Assembly (NCBI RefSeq): GCF_003797775.2
Contig: NZ_CP060725.1
Coordinates: 62,001-126,000, forward strand
Origin: Sphingopyxis sp. OPL5
Lineage (GTDB): Bacteria; Pseudomonadota; Alphaproteobacteria; Sphingomonadales; Sphingomonadaceae
DNA length: 64,000 nt
Reading direction: 5' to 3'
Part shown: piece after piece, positions 26,371-37,172 of the stretch
How the letters are laid out: each line of letters opens with the position of its first letter
Position numbering within the stretch: the stretch's first letter is position 1
Program-made: the position numbers and the translations under genes
Notes under the pieces: generated by a model
What the model saw: the letters and a program-made list of their open reading frames with translations, nothing else
What the model was told of the DNA's origin: nothing
Databases searched by the model: none

Positions 26371-27102
26371 ATGATCCAGACGTTGAGAACCCTGATCGTC
26401 GATGACGAACCGCTCGCGATCGAACGGCTCCAGATCCTTGCCGGGCAACAGGAAGGCGTGTCGCTGGTCGGCACCGCGACCGACGGCGCCTCGGCGCTGC
26501 GGCTGGTCGATGCGCTCGCGCCCGACCTCGTACTCTGCGACATCGCGATGCCGGGGCTGAACGGTCTGGACGTCGCCGCCGCGATCGACCAGCTCGACAA
26601 TCCGCCGGCGGTGATCTTCGTGACCGCCTTCGACCAATATGCCGTCGCCGCCTTCGACGTCGCGGCGGTCGACTATCTGCTCAAGCCGGTATCCCCCGAC
26701 CGGCTCGGCCGCGCGTTAGGCCGTGTACGCGAATGGCGCACGACCGACCGCACCCGCTCACCCAAGAGCAAGTGGATCGGCGAATTCTGGGTCCAGAACC
26801 GCGGCGAGATGCTGCGCATCGACGCCGGCCAGGTCGATTTGATCGAGGCCGAACGCGACTATATGCGGCTCCACGTCGGCGCGCGTAGCTGGCTGATCCA
26901 TCAGACGATCAAGTCGCTCGAAGCGCGCATGGACCCCGACCAGTTCATGCGGATCCACCGGTCTAAGATGATCCGCCGCGAGGGTATCGTCGGGCTCAAA
27001 CATCATGGCGACGGCGCCTGGAGCGTCGATCTGGGCGAAGGCGGCGTCCACCGTATCGGACGCACCTACCTCCACGACGTCAAGGCGATCATGCAGAACT
27101 GA
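26371..27102 (+). CDS. LytTR-type response regulator
   Basis: 243 residues. The receiver domain has the acidic pair DDE (11-13), the phospho-acceptor Asp57 in LVLCDIAMPG, the Thr of VTAFD and the Lys of YLLKPVSPDR. After a linker, residues 140-240 form a LytTR DNA-binding domain (VDLIEAERDYMRLHV, FMRIHRSKMI). LytTR regulators commonly control envelope or virulence genes through paired 9-bp direct repeats. It is the partner of the kinase just upstream and ends 11 bases from the stop of the convergent RTX-like gene. Confidence 0.95.
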   Translation: MIQTLRTLIVDDEPLAIERLQILAGQQEGVSLVGTATDGASALRLVDALAPDLVLCDIAMPGLNGLDVAAAIDQLDNPPAVIFVTAFDQYAVAAFDVAAVDYLLKPVSPDRLGRALGRVREWRTTDRTRSPKSKWIGEFWVQNRGEMLRIDAGQVDLIEAERDYMRLHVGARSWLIHQTIKSLEARMDPDQFMRIHRSKMIRREGIVGLKHHGDGAWSVDLGEGGVHRIGRTYLHDVKAIMQN

Positions 27103-27113
27103 CCCGCCGCCGG

Positions 27114-30100
27114 CTACCCGAATATCACGGCCTCGCGATTGAGGTAGCTCAGCCAGATTTCGGCCCCCTGATCGGCGCCGAACAGCGCGGCATCGCTACC
27201 GAATTCCAAGGTTTGCAAGGCATCCATCGCCTTATCCGACAAGTCGGCCACCTTCGCGGAACCGCTGGCGAAAATGAAGTCGCCCGCCGTGAGCGTGCCC
27301 ATCTGGACATTGTGCAGCACGATCACGTCGCCGGACGCGAGCAGGATCGCGCCGACATTGCCGTCCTGCACAAAGCCGCCGCTGATCTGGCCCAGCCCGG
27401 TGATGCCAAGCGCGCTGAGGTCGATGCGATCCTGCCCGCGCGTGAAGTCGCCGATGACGTCGGCGCCCGAACCTGGGGTAAAGACGAAAATGTCGTTGCC
27501 GGCTTCACCGAACAGCACATCGTTGCCGCCCATCCCGTTCAATACATCGTTCCCCGCGCCGCCGAGCAGATAGTTGCCGGTCGCATTGCCCGTGATACGA
27601 TTGTCGAGGTTATTGCCGACGCCGAACGGCGTGTTGCCCTCCAGCACCAGATTCTCGATGTTGGCATAGAGATAATAGCCGGCACCCTGAATATTGGCAT
27701 AGACTGTATCGACGCCCTGCCCCGCCTGCTCGAACACCAGATCGTGGGGCGTATCGACGTAAAAGCGGTCGTCGCCCTCATTGCCATAGAGCAGGTCGTA
27801 ATCGCCGAGCGTGCTGTCGCCGCGCAAGATGTCGTTTCCGATGCCGCCGACGAGGATGTCGGTGTGGAAGCCCGTCCCGCCGATCAGCGTGTCATTGCCG
27901 TCCTCGCCATAAATCTCGTCCGCGTCGGCTCCGCCGTCGATGACGTCGTTGCCGGTCCCGCCGACAAGATAGTCGATCCCCTCGTCACCGAACAGCTGGT
28001 CGTCGCCGTCCTCGCCGAAGATCGCGTCGCGCGCGCCGCCGCCGCGGACAACATCCTTGCCCGCGCCTGCAATCAGCAGATTTTCGCCTTCGTTGCCGAG
28101 GATCGTGTTGGCAAGTTCGTTGCCGACCCCGAAGATATTCCCCGCGCCTGCCGCAAGCGTCAGATTCTCGATATTGGCGTAGAGGTAGAAGCTGCCCGTG
28201 GCGATCGCGGTATCGGTCCCCTCGCCGGCATTTTCGAAGACGATATCGCCGGTGCGGTCGACATGGAAAATATCATTGCCGAGGCCGCCGAAAAGCTGGT
28301 CAGCGCCCGCCCGTCCGTCGATCACGTCATTACCGCCGCCGCCGCGCAGTTCGTCGGCCCCCTTGCTGCCGTTCAGGATATCGTCGCCGCCGCGCCCGTC
28401 GAAGACCACGCCGACCGACCCGTCATCGAACTGCGCATTGACTTCGATCGTTTCCGCCGCCGCAGAGCCGAGGATGGTGGTCAGGTAGCCGCCGGTCGCT
28501 GCCGCGCGGATATGTTCAAAGCCGCGCACCGAATAGGTCGCATCGCCCGCCCGGGCGATCGCCGTCGTAAGATCGACCGTGAAAGCGATATTGAGATCGA
28601 GCCGGTCGCGTCCGGCGCCGCCATCGACGAGGCCCGACGCGGTGCGCCCGAACACGCCCGACAGGAAGAAACTGTCGTCGCCGTCCTCGCCATAGAATTT
28701 GGAAGAACCCTCGGCGGTGATTATGTCGTTGCCACCCCCGGCGCGCAGGTCGATCGTGCCGGTATAGCCCGGCGGCACGCCGATGGTGTCGTTGCCATTG
28801 CCGAAGAATATGCGTTCGACTGCGGTCACTTCGAAGCGCTGGCTGCCGACGATGATCCCGAAGGCAAACCGCCCCGGCTCGGCCTCGATCGTCCCCGCCG
28901 CGGTGGGGCCGACGTTGCGCAAATCGATGGTGTCGGCGTCCGCACCGCCGTCGATCAGGCCGATACCCGTCGGTGTGCTCGACGACGAGGCCGCGGAGAA
29001 GACGATGGTGTCGGCACCGCCGCCGCCACTGACGCGGTCGACGCCGGTACCCGGATCGATGACATCATTGCCCCCGGCACCGGCTATGATGTCGTTCCCG
29101 CCGCCGCCGAACAGCGTATCGGCGCCGCCCGCACCAGTAATCCGGTCGTCGCCGGCACCGCCTGTGACGGTGCCCGAGCCGGGCAGGAAGCCGGTAAGGT
29201 CGAAGTCGTTGCCCAGGTCCGACAGGAAGAAAGTCGATCCGCGCGACGACACACCGTTCATCGAGACCGAGCCCGCGGTCGTGAGGATATAGGTCCCCAC
29301 ATGGATCGAGGTTGCCTGGTCGAGCTGCGCCGCGGTCAGCGACAGGCGGCCGCCGTTGACGAGCAGTTCCTCGACGCTGGTCAAAGTGATGTTCGAAAGA
29401 TCATACCCGTCGGCACCGACAAGGAAGAATAGCGTGTCGAAGCCGTCCCCGCCGTCGTAAATCTCGCCCGCTACCGTTTCCGACATCGTACCGATCACCA
29501 GCGTATCGTCCCCAAGGCCGCCGCGCAACGTGTCGCGCCCGGCACCGCCCTCGAGCATGTCCGCACCGTCTGCCCCATTCAACACATCGCTACCGCCGCC
29601 GCCCAACAGGTAGTCGTTGAAGGCACTGCCGGTGACGGTGTCGGCGGACGTGCCGCCCACGACATGGACCCGGCTCGCCGTAGCGCTCGTGAGATCGAAG
29701 ATATTGCCAGCATTGGACAGAACGACGGTCGATGCACTGAACGTCCTGCCGTTCATCGAAATCGTGCCACCATCGGCGATCTGGACACGCCCGTTGGCAC
29801 GGAAGGCCGTCAGCGCGTTCATCTGTGCGACCGAGATCATAAAAATATTGTCGGAAGAAGCAGAGTTATAGTGGATGGACTCGATGCCCGTCACCGTCGC
29901 CCGCGTCAGATCGAAATCCCCGACGAACAGCGAAAGCGAATCGAAGCCGCCGCCGCCCGTAAATACATAGGCACCCGACACGTAGTCGGATCCGCCGAGG
30001 TGCAGGAGGTCGTCGCCGTCGCCCCCGTCGAGACGGTCGATGCCGCCGCCGCCTTCGAGCACGTCCGCTCCCAAACCGCCGAGCAGGACATCGTTCCCCG

Positions 30101-31616
30101 CTCCGCCGTGTATCCGGAGACCGTAACCGAGCGCCCGCGCATCGATCATCGTTGCGGTGTCGGTAGTCCTCAGCCGGCTTTGGCTGAGGTCGACCCCGTC
30201 GGCGGCGAGAACCAGGTTGCCGGGCTCGGCGAGCTGGAAATCGCCCACCGCACGCTGCAGACCCGTCAGTTGCGCGATGCCGATCGTGATACGCCCCTCC
30301 GCGCCGCCGGACGTGATCTCTTCGATGCCCGAAATCGATACGGTCCGCAGGTCGATGGTATCGACAACGAACAGCGTATCTATCCCGGCTCCACCATCAT
30401 AGACTTCGCCCGCGACGCCTTCGCCGTTGCCGATATAAAGTTGATCGTCGCCGTCGCCGCCATAGAGCCGATCGACGCCGCTTCCACCCTGAAGCCTGTC
30501 GTTCCCGAGCCCGCCCCTGATGATATCGTCGTCGCCGCCTCCGTTGAGGTTATCGCGGTTCGCAGTGCCGGTAACGTCGTCGGCCGCGGTTCCGCCGATG
30601 TAGCGGAGAAAACCCGCGGCAGCAGCGCTCGCATCGACCGTCGTCGCGCTATTGCTCGAATAAATCGCATCGCCCGTCAGCGTGACACCGGCGAGCGACA
30701 AGGTTCCGCCGTCGAACAGCACGATATTGGCGTCGATCTCGGTCAACAGATCGACCTGCGCTATCCGCATCGTCAGATGGGCATAGTTGGAGAAACTGGA
30801 GCCATCCGAAACCCGCTCGATCCCGGACAGCGTCAGACCGGTGAGATCGAATTGCCCCAGACCGAAAAATCCATCGAAATACAGGGTGTCGAACCCCGCG
30901 CCGCCCTCATAGACTTCCGCGCTGTTCACCTCCGACATGCTTTGGATCACCAGCGTATCGTCGCCAGCCCCGCCGCGCATGATATCGACCCCGGCGCCGC
31001 CAGTGAGCTTGTCGTTGCCGTCGCCGCCTTCGAGCGTGTCGTTACCGCCGCCGCCAGAGATGACGTCGTTAGAAATGCTGCCGGTAATACTGTCATTGCC
31101 GGTACCGCCGTGGACGATCACGTCGATCAGGCTATTAGGTCCGACGACCGCGGCCGAACTTAGATCGAGCGTCGTCGCGACATTGGAAAAGCGGATGGCC
31201 GTCCCGTTGCCGAGTCGCGCGCCCGCCAGCGAGATCGTCCCTCCATCGACGATTTCGAACATGCCCGAGAGCGAAATCAGGCCATCGAGCTGCGCGGCGG
31301 TAACGCGCGTCGCGAGGCCTGAGGAGCCCAAGGGCGATACAAGCGCCTCGATATTGATGAAGCTCACTAGGCTGATATTCTGACCGGCGGTCCGGACCTG
31401 GACCGTGTCGAAGCCTTCCCCGCCGTCGATCGTGTCGCCGGCGACATTGTGAGCGGTCGCCGAAGAATAGATGATGTCGTCGCCGGCCCCTGCCTGGATC
31501 GTGTCGGCGCCGCCCATGCCATCGATCTTGTCGTTGCCGTCATTGCCGATGATCGTGTCGGCGTCCGCCGTGCCGTTCAGCGTGTCGTCGCTCGGGCCGC
31601 CAACAATTTCCGCCAC
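27114..31616 (-). CDS. very large RTX-like calcium-binding repeat protein (about 1500 aa)
   Basis: Built mostly of glycine/aspartate-rich nonapeptides (GGxGxDxLx, such as [10 protein letters not shown]) typical of RTX proteins secreted by type I systems and folded by calcium. There is no N-terminal signal peptide. Residues about 90-800 hold roughly five repeats of a 135-145-residue module: a segment with an ILE/IE turn, AQ.D.LT, a GGT(I/L)S(L/M) strand, then an RTX block. Later come two copies of a YLYANIEN(L)xL module and a final block [23 protein letters not shown], which resembles the M10 serralysin C-terminal region. GTG 31616 is chosen because GGGGGAA precedes it; ATG 31649 is possible. 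No type I exporter genes are adjacent. Confidence 0.88.
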   Translation of the reverse strand: MAEIVGGPSDDTLNGTADADTIIGNDGNDKIDGMGGADTIQAGAGDDIIYSSATAHNVAGDTIDGGEGFDTVQVRTAGQNISLVSFINIEALVSPLGSSGLATRVTAAQLDGLISLSGMFEIVDGGTISLAGARLGNGTAIRFSNVATTLDLSSAAVVGPNSLIDVIVHGGTGNDSITGSISNDVISGGGGNDTLEGGDGNDKLTGGAGVDIMRGGAGDDTLVIQSMSEVNSAEVYEGGAGFDTLYFDGFFGLGQFDLTGLTLSGIERVSDGSSFSNYAHLTMRIAQVDLLTEIDANIVLFDGGTLSLAGVTLTGDAIYSSNSATTVDASAAAAGFLRYIGGTAADDVTGTANRDNLNGGGDDDIIRGGLGNDRLQGGSGVDRLYGGDGDDQLYIGNGEGVAGEVYDGGAGIDTLFVVDTIDLRTVSISGIEEITSGGAEGRITIGIAQLTGLQRAVGDFQLAEPGNLVLAADGVDLSQSRLRTTDTATMIDARALGYGLRIHGGAGNDVLLGGLGADVLEGGGGIDRLDGGDGDDLLHLGGSDYVSGAYVFTGGGGFDSLSLFVGDFDLTRATVTGIESIHYNSASSDNIFMISVAQMNALTAFRANGRVQIADGGTISMNGRTFSASTVVLSNAGNIFDLTSATASRVHVVGGTSADTVTGSAFNDYLLGGGGSDVLNGADGADMLEGGAGRDTLRGGLGDDTLVIGTMSETVAGEIYDGGDGFDTLFFLVGADGYDLSNITLTSVEELLVNGGRLSLTAAQLDQATSIHVGTYILTTAGSVSMNGVSSRGSTFFLSDLGNDFDLTGFLPGSGTVTGGAGDDRITGAGGADTLFGGGGNDIIAGAGGNDVIDPGTGVDRVSGGGGADTIVFSAASSSSTPTGIGLIDGGADADTIDLRNVGPTAAGTIEAEPGRFAFGIIVGSQRFEVTAVERIFFGNGNDTIGVPPGYTGTIDLRAGGGNDIITAEGSSKFYGEDGDDSFFLSGVFGRTASGLVDGGAGRDRLDLNIAFTVDLTTAIARAGDATYSVRGFEHIRAAATGGYLTTILGSAAAETIEVNAQFDDGSVGVVFDGRGGDDILNGSKGADELRGGGGNDVIDGRAGADQLFGGLGNDIFHVDRTGDIVFENAGEGTDTAIATGSFYLYANIENLTLAAGAGNIFGVGNELANTILGNEGENLLIAGAGKDVVRGGGARDAIFGEDGDDQLFGDEGIDYLVGGTGNDVIDGGADADEIYGEDGNDTLIGGTGFHTDILVGGIGNDILRGDSTLGDYDLLYGNEGDDRFYVDTPHDLVFEQAGQGVDTVYANIQGAGYYLYANIENLVLEGNTPFGVGNNLDNRITGNATGNYLLGGAGNDVLNGMGGNDVLFGEAGNDIFVFTPGSGADVIGDFTRGQDRIDLSALGITGLGQISGGFVQDGNVGAILLASGDVIVLHNVQMGTLTAGDFIFASGSAKVADLSDKAMDALQTLEFGSDAALFGADQGAEIWLSYLNREAVIFG

Positions 31617-31794
31617 CCAAATTTCCCCCGAAAAAACAAGATGAATCATCTATTGCCCATGGAATTTGGGCTCCGCAAATCTTTTCAGCAGACCAAGCGT
31701 CGGCTCGTCGCACGATTCCGGGTCCCTTACGCAAAAAGGCGGCCATGCTGGGGCATGACCGCCTTCTTTTCCGGCCAATGGCCGTGGGACATCG

Positions 31795-32130
31795 TCAGGG
31801 CGCGGCGACGATCACCGGGCCGCGCGAGGCGAGCGCCGTGCCGTCGCCGTTGAACAGCGCGGCGAGTTTCACGTCGGCGTCGTTCATCGCGATATCTTCG
31901 CAATAGCGTGCCTTTTGCTGGGCACGCAGCCCCTGCGCGAGGCGGGTGCCGCAAACGTCGCGCACCGCCATCTTGACGCGCGTGTTCAGTCGCTCGCGAC
32001 CCGACACGCTCGAAATATTGAGATCGTCGTAGCGAACGATCACGGTCTTTTTCTCCTGCGCGGCGGCAGGAAGGGAAAGGCTGGTGAGCGCGATGGGTGC
32101 CGCCAGCAGGATCAGGGTCAGTTTCGCCAT
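31795..32130 (-). CDS. UrcA family secreted protein
   Basis: 111 residues with a signal peptide (MAKLTLILLAAPIALTSL to PAAAQ). The mature part, VIVRYDDLNISSVSGRERLNTRV, then VRDVCGT and ARYCEDIAM, matches the UrcA family of small alphaproteobacterial envelope proteins with two conserved cysteines and unknown function. It begins with YDDLNLS-like residues shared by the family. It stands alone on the minus strand after the RTX-like gene. Confidence 0.85.
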   Translation of the reverse strand: MAKLTLILLAAPIALTSLSLPAAAQEKKTVIVRYDDLNISSVSGRERLNTRVKMAVRDVCGTRLAQGLRAQQKARYCEDIAMNDADVKLAALFNGDGTALASRGPVIVAAP

Positions 32131-32340
32131 GGGGGAGTCCTCTCTTGGGGGATGCGGGATACGAGGACCTGGACCGGGGAAGGCCACCGCCCCCGTATCC
32201 CGCATTTGAAGAGATATGGGCTTTTCCCGCGCCGCGCAGTCGGGGTTCGACCGGCTGGAACGAGCGCTCGATTGGCAGACGAAGCGCGTTCGGTCGTCGA
32301 CGAATGGCCAAAGGCGCACACGATCGACGATGCAACCCGA

Positions 32341-32880
32341 ATGATCCCGCCGCGTTTATCGGCCATGACCGAAAAAGGGGCACCGCTCAAAGTCCTGGCA
32401 TGGCTGGGGGTCGCCGGCCTCGGCGCCATCGGTGGCCTGTTGCTTGGGCAGATGGCGACCGGCGGGATGAACGGCGGCCGCGATGACGGCGCCTCTTATG
32501 CCGAGCTCACCGGCAACCCCGACGCCTTGCGGGTCGAAACCCGGCCGGTCGTGCCTTGCGATGGCTGCGGCGAGGGATATGGATCGGGCATGCGCGCGAA
32601 ATTCGCCCGCGAAGACCGAATGGACGGCGAATTTCGCGAACTCGGCGCCGTCGCGATCGATTATGCCGACGAACCGGCCGACGATTATCGCTACGGCGGC
32701 AGCTTCGACGATCCCGACGCTGCGAAGATTATCGTGATGCAGTCGCCTGTCCCCACCGCACAGGCACAGCCGCCCTCACCCCCGGCGTCGTCACAACCGG
32801 AAAGCGGCGCGCCGCCCATCGTGATGGCAACGACGCCTTCGGCCGAAATGCCGCCGGTCGGAACCGCGCCCCCGCAATAA
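32341..32880 (+). CDS. membrane-anchored protein of unknown function
   Basis: About 179 residues if started at ATG 32341; the ATG at 32365 is equally possible and no clear ribosome site decides. One membrane helix lies near the N-terminus (VLAWLGVAGLGAIGGLLLG). An acidic external part follows, containing CDGCGEGYGSG, which could be a disulphide or metal site, and the protein ends in a Pro/Ser/Ala-rich tail (PPSPPASSQPESGAPP). I do not recognise a family. Codon use is like the neighbours. Confidence 0.55.
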   Translation: MIPPRLSAMTEKGAPLKVLAWLGVAGLGAIGGLLLGQMATGGMNGGRDDGASYAELTGNPDALRVETRPVVPCDGCGEGYGSGMRAKFAREDRMDGEFRELGAVAIDYADEPADDYRYGGSFDDPDAAKIIVMQSPVPTAQAQPPSPPASSQPESGAPPIVMATTPSAEMPPVGTAPPQ

Positions 32881-32908
32881 AAGGTGGGCCATGGTGACTG
32901 GTCCGCGG

Positions 32909-33280
32909 TCAGGGCTGCGGCGGCACCGCGGGCGGCGCACAACGCGTCGTGTCGCCGGCCTTGCATGCTGCGACGTCGGCCTCCCACTTGATCCGCTCTT
33001 CGGCCGACATCGCGGCAACCCGCGCCTTTTCCGCTTCATAGTCGGCGGTTTCCTGCGCGAAGGTCGCCTGCGAATTGGCTTCCTGCTGCGCGATGGTGGC
33101 GAGTTGATGTTCATAAGCTGCCCGCTCGGCCTCGGCGCGGGCGCGTTGTTCGGCGTTGAGCCGCGCGGTGCTGGCCCGTTCCTCGGTCGTGGTGCCGTCG
33201 GGCAGCGGCTCAAACGCCGCGGCCTGCGTCCCGGCGATCAGCGCCAATGCGCCAACCGCCGTCAAAATCTTCCTGGTCAT
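32909..33280 (-). CDS. secreted coiled-coil protein
   Basis: 123 residues from ATG 33280, preceded by AGGAGA at good spacing. The signal peptide MTRKILTAVGALALIAGTQAAA leads into a long alanine/glutamate/arginine-rich helix (RLNAEQRARAEAERAAYEHQ, then QETADYEAEKARVAAM), predicted coiled coil. It ends with CKAGDTTRCAPP, a cysteine pair that could form a disulphide. No function can be assigned; similar small periplasmic proteins are common in sphingomonads. Confidence 0.75.
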   Translation of the reverse strand: MTRKILTAVGALALIAGTQAAAFEPLPDGTTTEERASTARLNAEQRARAEAERAAYEHQLATIAQQEANSQATFAQETADYEAEKARVAAMSAEERIKWEADVAACKAGDTTRCAPPAVPPQP

Positions 33281-33412
33281 CGAAGCTCTCCTTGCGAGTC
33301 TTGTCCGTCGATTCAAACGCGCATGCACGCTGGCCGTTCCGCCCGGATTTGACCGATCGCGCCCGCCACGTCATGCTGGGCGCCCCTTCCCCCTGTCAAG
33401 CGACACCAGCCT

Positions 33413-34951
33413 TTGCCAGCCGCACTGCCGCGCCGCATCAACCGCCCGGTCTTCTTCGTACCGCTCGCTATCCTTGCCGCGGCGGTGGGGTTCAGCCTGT
33501 GGCAGCGCGCGGCCTTTTTCGAGGCCGAGGTCGCGATCAACGACTGGGTCCTCCTCTGGCTCGGCCCGGTCTTCGCGGTGGCGGGGGTCGCTTTCCTCGT
33601 CCTGCTCGCCGCCGTCGCGCTGTCTCCGCTCGGCAGGACGATCATCGGCGGCCCCGATGCGAAGCCGCTGCTCGGCCGCTGGCGCTGGTTCGCGGTCATG
33701 CTGTGCACCACCATCGCCACCGGCATCCTGTTCTGGGGCGCCGCCGAGCCCTTGTTCCATCTCAACACCCCGCCCGCGATGCTGGGGCTGCAACCGGGCA
33801 GCGACGGCGCCGCGGCCTTCGCGATGTCGACGATGTTCCTCCACTGGACGCTGACGCCCTATGGGATCTACACCGTCGCCGCGCTCGCCTTCGCGCTCGT
33901 CTATTACAACCGCGGCGAACCGTTCAGCCTGTCGTCGCTGTTCGTTCCGCTGATCGGCCAGCGCGCCCACGGACCGGTCGGATCGGGGATCGACATCATC
34001 TGCCTCTATGCGCTCGTCGCCGGCATGGCCGCGTCGATGGGCGCCGGCATATTGGCGCTCGCGGGCGGAATCGAAGGGCTCGGCGGCTTTGCTGGCGGCC
34101 CGGGATTGCGCTGGGGCATCATGATCGCGATCGTCGCCAGCTTCCTGATCTCGGCCGCGACGGGCTTGCAGAAGGGCATCGCCGGGCTGTCGGTACTCAA
34201 CACCTGGATCTTCTTCGCGATCATCGCCTTCGTGCTTCTCGCCGGACCGACCGCCGAGATGCTCGGCCTGTCGCTGCGCGGCGGCGCCGACTATGTCGGC
34301 ACCTTCGTACCGCGCAACCTCGGGCTCGACGTCGACCGCGATTGGCACCGGCAATGGACGATCTTCAACTGGGCGAACTGGTTCGCCTGGGCGCCGGTGA
34401 CCGCGCTGTTCCTCGGCCGCCTCGCGGTCGGTTACAGCGTCCGCGCCTTCATCCTGTTCAACCTGATCCTCCCCGCGCTGTTCGGCGCGGTGTGGATGAC
34501 CGCGATCGCGGGTGCGACGATCATCCTCGACCAGCAAAGCGGTGCCAGCCTTTATGCGATCCTGTCGACGCAGGGTCCCGACCCCGTACTGTTCCGCCTG
34601 TTCGACGCGCTCGGCGGCGGATCCGTCGTGACCGCGATCGTATTGTTCGCAATCTTCCTGTCTTACGTCGCGGGCGCCGACGCCAATGTGTCGGCGATGA
34701 GCGCGCTGTCGACGCACGGCATCACCCCCGAGCGCCCCGAAGCGCCGCTGTGGATCCAGATCGTCTGGGGCGTCACCGTCGGGCTGGTCGCGATGGTGCT
34801 CGTCGCTGCGGCGGGGCTCGACGGCATCCGCATGATGTCGGTGCTCGGAGGCTTTCCCGCGCTGTTCGTGATCGTCGGCGCGGCGCTGTCGCTGGGCGTG
34901 ATGGCGCTGCGGGGACGGCCGACCGCCGCCCCCGTCGTTCCGGAAGACTGA
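33413..34951 (+). CDS. BCCT family transporter
   Basis: 512 residues, twelve hydrophobic segments. The betaine/choline/carnitine transporter signature is recognisable as WANWFAWAPVTALFLGRLAVG, following a long extracytosolic loop; GILFWGAAEPLFHL near residue 105 is also typical. BCCT carriers take up quaternary ammonium compounds such as glycine betaine or choline with sodium ions or protons, often for osmoprotection. Some tryptophan box positions differ from the best-studied members, so the substrate may differ. The only in-frame start at the right place is TTG 33413. The start is uncertain, the family is not. Confidence 0.92.
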   Translation: MPAALPRRINRPVFFVPLAILAAAVGFSLWQRAAFFEAEVAINDWVLLWLGPVFAVAGVAFLVLLAAVALSPLGRTIIGGPDAKPLLGRWRWFAVMLCTTIATGILFWGAAEPLFHLNTPPAMLGLQPGSDGAAAFAMSTMFLHWTLTPYGIYTVAALAFALVYYNRGEPFSLSSLFVPLIGQRAHGPVGSGIDIICLYALVAGMAASMGAGILALAGGIEGLGGFAGGPGLRWGIMIAIVASFLISAATGLQKGIAGLSVLNTWIFFAIIAFVLLAGPTAEMLGLSLRGGADYVGTFVPRNLGLDVDRDWHRQWTIFNWANWFAWAPVTALFLGRLAVGYSVRAFILFNLILPALFGAVWMTAIAGATIILDQQSGASLYAILSTQGPDPVLFRLFDALGGGSVVTAIVLFAIFLSYVAGADANVSAMSALSTHGITPERPEAPLWIQIVWGVTVGLVAMVLVAAAGLDGIRMMSVLGGFPALFVIVGAALSLGVMALRGRPTAAPVVPED

Positions 34952-34967
34952 AGATATCCTCCTTGTG

Positions 34968-35095
34968 GCGCAGCCATGGGGAGGTGGCAGCGCGGAGCGC
35001 TGACGGAGGGGCAATGGCGCGACGCCTCCGCCCCTCCACCACGCCCTTCGAGCGCGGTCCCCCTCCCTACCGCTTTGCGGCAGGAAGGATGTCAG
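34968..35095. repeat. intergenic palindromic repeat (family C)
   Basis: CCATGGGGAGGTGGCAGCGC followed by GGAGCGCTGACGGAGGGGC, and then CGCCTCCGCCCCTCCACC, form inverted GGGGAGG/CCTCC arms. The rest carries CCCCCTCCCTACCGC. It fills the 145-base convergent gap between the BCCT transporter and the M13 peptidase and can act as a transcription barrier. Confidence 0.6.
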
Positions 35096-35096
35096 A

Positions 35097-37172
35097 TCAC
35101 CATATCTTCGTGCGATCCGCGGGCTTCAAATAATATTTGGCCCCGGCATCGACGCCGAACGCCGTATACCAGGCGTCGACGTTGCGTACCGGCCCGATGA
35201 TCCGCCAGCGCGCCGGGCTGTGCGGATCGCTCGCCACCTGCTGCTTGATCGAATCCTCGCGCGCCTTGTCGCGCCAGGCCTGGGCGAAGGCGAGGAAGAA
35301 GCGCTGGTCGCCGGTCAGCCCGTCGATCACCGGCGCTTCCTTGCCGCCCAGCGAGCGGTGATAGGCGTCGTACGCGACCTCCAGCCCCGCGAGATCGGCG
35401 ATATTCTCGCCCATCGTCAGGTCGGGGTTGATGAACGCCCCGGGCGCCGCCTCATAGGTCGCATATTGCGCCCCGAACGCCTTGGCCGCCGCATCGAAGC
35501 GCGCCGCATCCTCGGGCGTCCACCAGTCGCGCACCGCGCCATTGGCGTCGATCTTGCGCCCCTGGTCGTCGAAACCATGGACGATCTCGTGCCCGATCAC
35601 CGCGCCGATCGCGCCATAATTGACCGCATCGTCGACGCTCTCGCTGAAATAGGGAGCCTGCAAGATGCCGGCCGGGAACACGATCTTGTTCTCCAGCCCG
35701 CCATTATACGCGTTCACCTCCTGCGGGTTCATCGACCATTTCTTGCGGTCGACCGGCTTGTTCAGGTCCGACAGGCCATAGGCATATTCGAACTGACCGC
35801 TGCGCTTCACATTGCCGTAAAGGTCCGCCGGATCGATCTTCAGCCCTGAATAATCGCGCCATTTGTCGGGATAGCCGACCATCACGTCCATCCGCTCGAG
35901 CTTCGTCAGCGCCGCCTGCTTGGTCGCGGGTGCCATCCAGCTGTTGGCGCGAATCCGGTCGCCCATCGCCAGCTTCAGATTGGCGACGAGCGTCTCCATC
36001 TTCGCCTTGGCGCTCGCGGGGAAATATTCGTGCGAATAGGTTTCGCCGACCAGCTCGCCAAGGCTGCCGTCGACAAGGGTCAGCCCGCGCTTCCAGCGCG
36101 GACGCAGTTCGCTGACCCCGCTCAGCACCTTGGTATAATCGAAGCGGCTGTCGACGAACGCCTTCGACAGATAGGGCGCCGCCTGATTGGCGACATGGAA
36201 TTGCTGCCACAGCTTCAGCGTATCGAGCGGTGTCTTGGCGTACAGCGCGGCGATGTCGCGGATCGCGGTCGTCTCGTTGACGATGATCCGCTTTTGCGGC
36301 GCGATCCCCGCCCCCGCGAACCACGCGTCCCAGTCGAGCCCCGGCGCATAGGCGGCGAGTTCGGCAGACGACATCGGGTTGTTGATCTTGCCGATGTCGC
36401 GGCGGTCGGCGATCTTCCAGCTGACCTTGGCGATCTCGGTCTCATAGGCCAGGATCGCGTCGGCGGCGGCTTCGGGGTTCTTGGTCCCCGTCATGCCGAG
36501 CGTGCGGACGATATAGGCGCGGTACGCGTCGCGCTGAGGCTTGAACTGGTCGTCGAGATAATATTCGCGCTCGGGCAGGCCCAGCCCGCCCTGCCCCAGC
36601 CACAGCACGTTGATCGTCGGATCGTCGGTGTCCGCGTAAGGACCACCGCCGACGATCGTCATGCCGAAGGCGCCCTGCGACGCGCCCATGAAGCGCGCCA
36701 TTTCGGCCTTGTCCTTGATCGCCGCGACGTGCGCGAGATCGGCCATCAGCGGCTTGGCGCCGAGCGCTTCGACCCGCGCCTCGTCGGTGAAGCTCTGGTA
36801 CAATCCCCCGACCTGGCTCGTCCCCGGCGCCCCGGTGACGACCTGGCGCAGCTGGCGCTGGGTCAGGTTATACACATCGTAATCGACTCCCGCCGATGCC
36901 TGGTCGGCCGGAATCTCGGTCTTGGCGAACCAGCCGCCATTGGCGAAACGGTCGAAATCGTCGCCCGGCTTCACCGACGTGTCGCGCGCGCCGAGGTCGA
37001 CGCCCCAAGCGCCGAAGGTCAAGGCCTTGAGCGACGCATCATCCTTCGCCGACGCCTCGCCCGCCTCGGCCTTCAGCGACGCGAAGGGCGCCATGTCGTT
37101 CGCCAATACTGGCACCGCGACCAACGTCGCCGCAATCGCAAGGCCCGCGGCCCCCGTCAAAAATTTCTTCAT
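35097..37172 (-). CDS. M13 family metallopeptidase (neprilysin/PepO type), exported
   Basis: 691 residues. A signal peptide (MKKFLTGAAGLAIAATLVAVPVLA) is followed by the M13 start (DTSVKPGDDFDRFANGGW). The zinc site is HEIVHGFDDQGRKID, with the third ligand in ENIADLAGLEVAYDAY. The C-terminus contains NVDAWYTAFGVDAG before the end KIW. M13 enzymes cleave oligopeptides. ATG 37172 is chosen because AGGAG lies 8 bases upstream. It probably belongs to the periplasmic peptide-scavenging set together with the S9 and M20 enzymes. Confidence 0.95.
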   Translation of the reverse strand: MKKFLTGAAGLAIAATLVAVPVLANDMAPFASLKAEAGEASAKDDASLKALTFGAWGVDLGARDTSVKPGDDFDRFANGGWFAKTEIPADQASAGVDYDVYNLTQRQLRQVVTGAPGTSQVGGLYQSFTDEARVEALGAKPLMADLAHVAAIKDKAEMARFMGASQGAFGMTIVGGGPYADTDDPTINVLWLGQGGLGLPEREYYLDDQFKPQRDAYRAYIVRTLGMTGTKNPEAAADAILAYETEIAKVSWKIADRRDIGKINNPMSSAELAAYAPGLDWDAWFAGAGIAPQKRIIVNETTAIRDIAALYAKTPLDTLKLWQQFHVANQAAPYLSKAFVDSRFDYTKVLSGVSELRPRWKRGLTLVDGSLGELVGETYSHEYFPASAKAKMETLVANLKLAMGDRIRANSWMAPATKQAALTKLERMDVMVGYPDKWRDYSGLKIDPADLYGNVKRSGQFEYAYGLSDLNKPVDRKKWSMNPQEVNAYNGGLENKIVFPAGILQAPYFSESVDDAVNYGAIGAVIGHEIVHGFDDQGRKIDANGAVRDWWTPEDAARFDAAAKAFGAQYATYEAAPGAFINPDLTMGENIADLAGLEVAYDAYHRSLGGKEAPVIDGLTGDQRFFLAFAQAWRDKAREDSIKQQVASDPHSPARWRIIGPVRNVDAWYTAFGVDAGAKYYLKPADRTKIW

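Noticed and set aside
27213..31163. Long plus-strand frames opposite the RTX-like gene
   Set aside because: They are the mirror of regular GGxGxD codons; the repeats force the opposite strand to stay open. The translation is repetitive without a fold.
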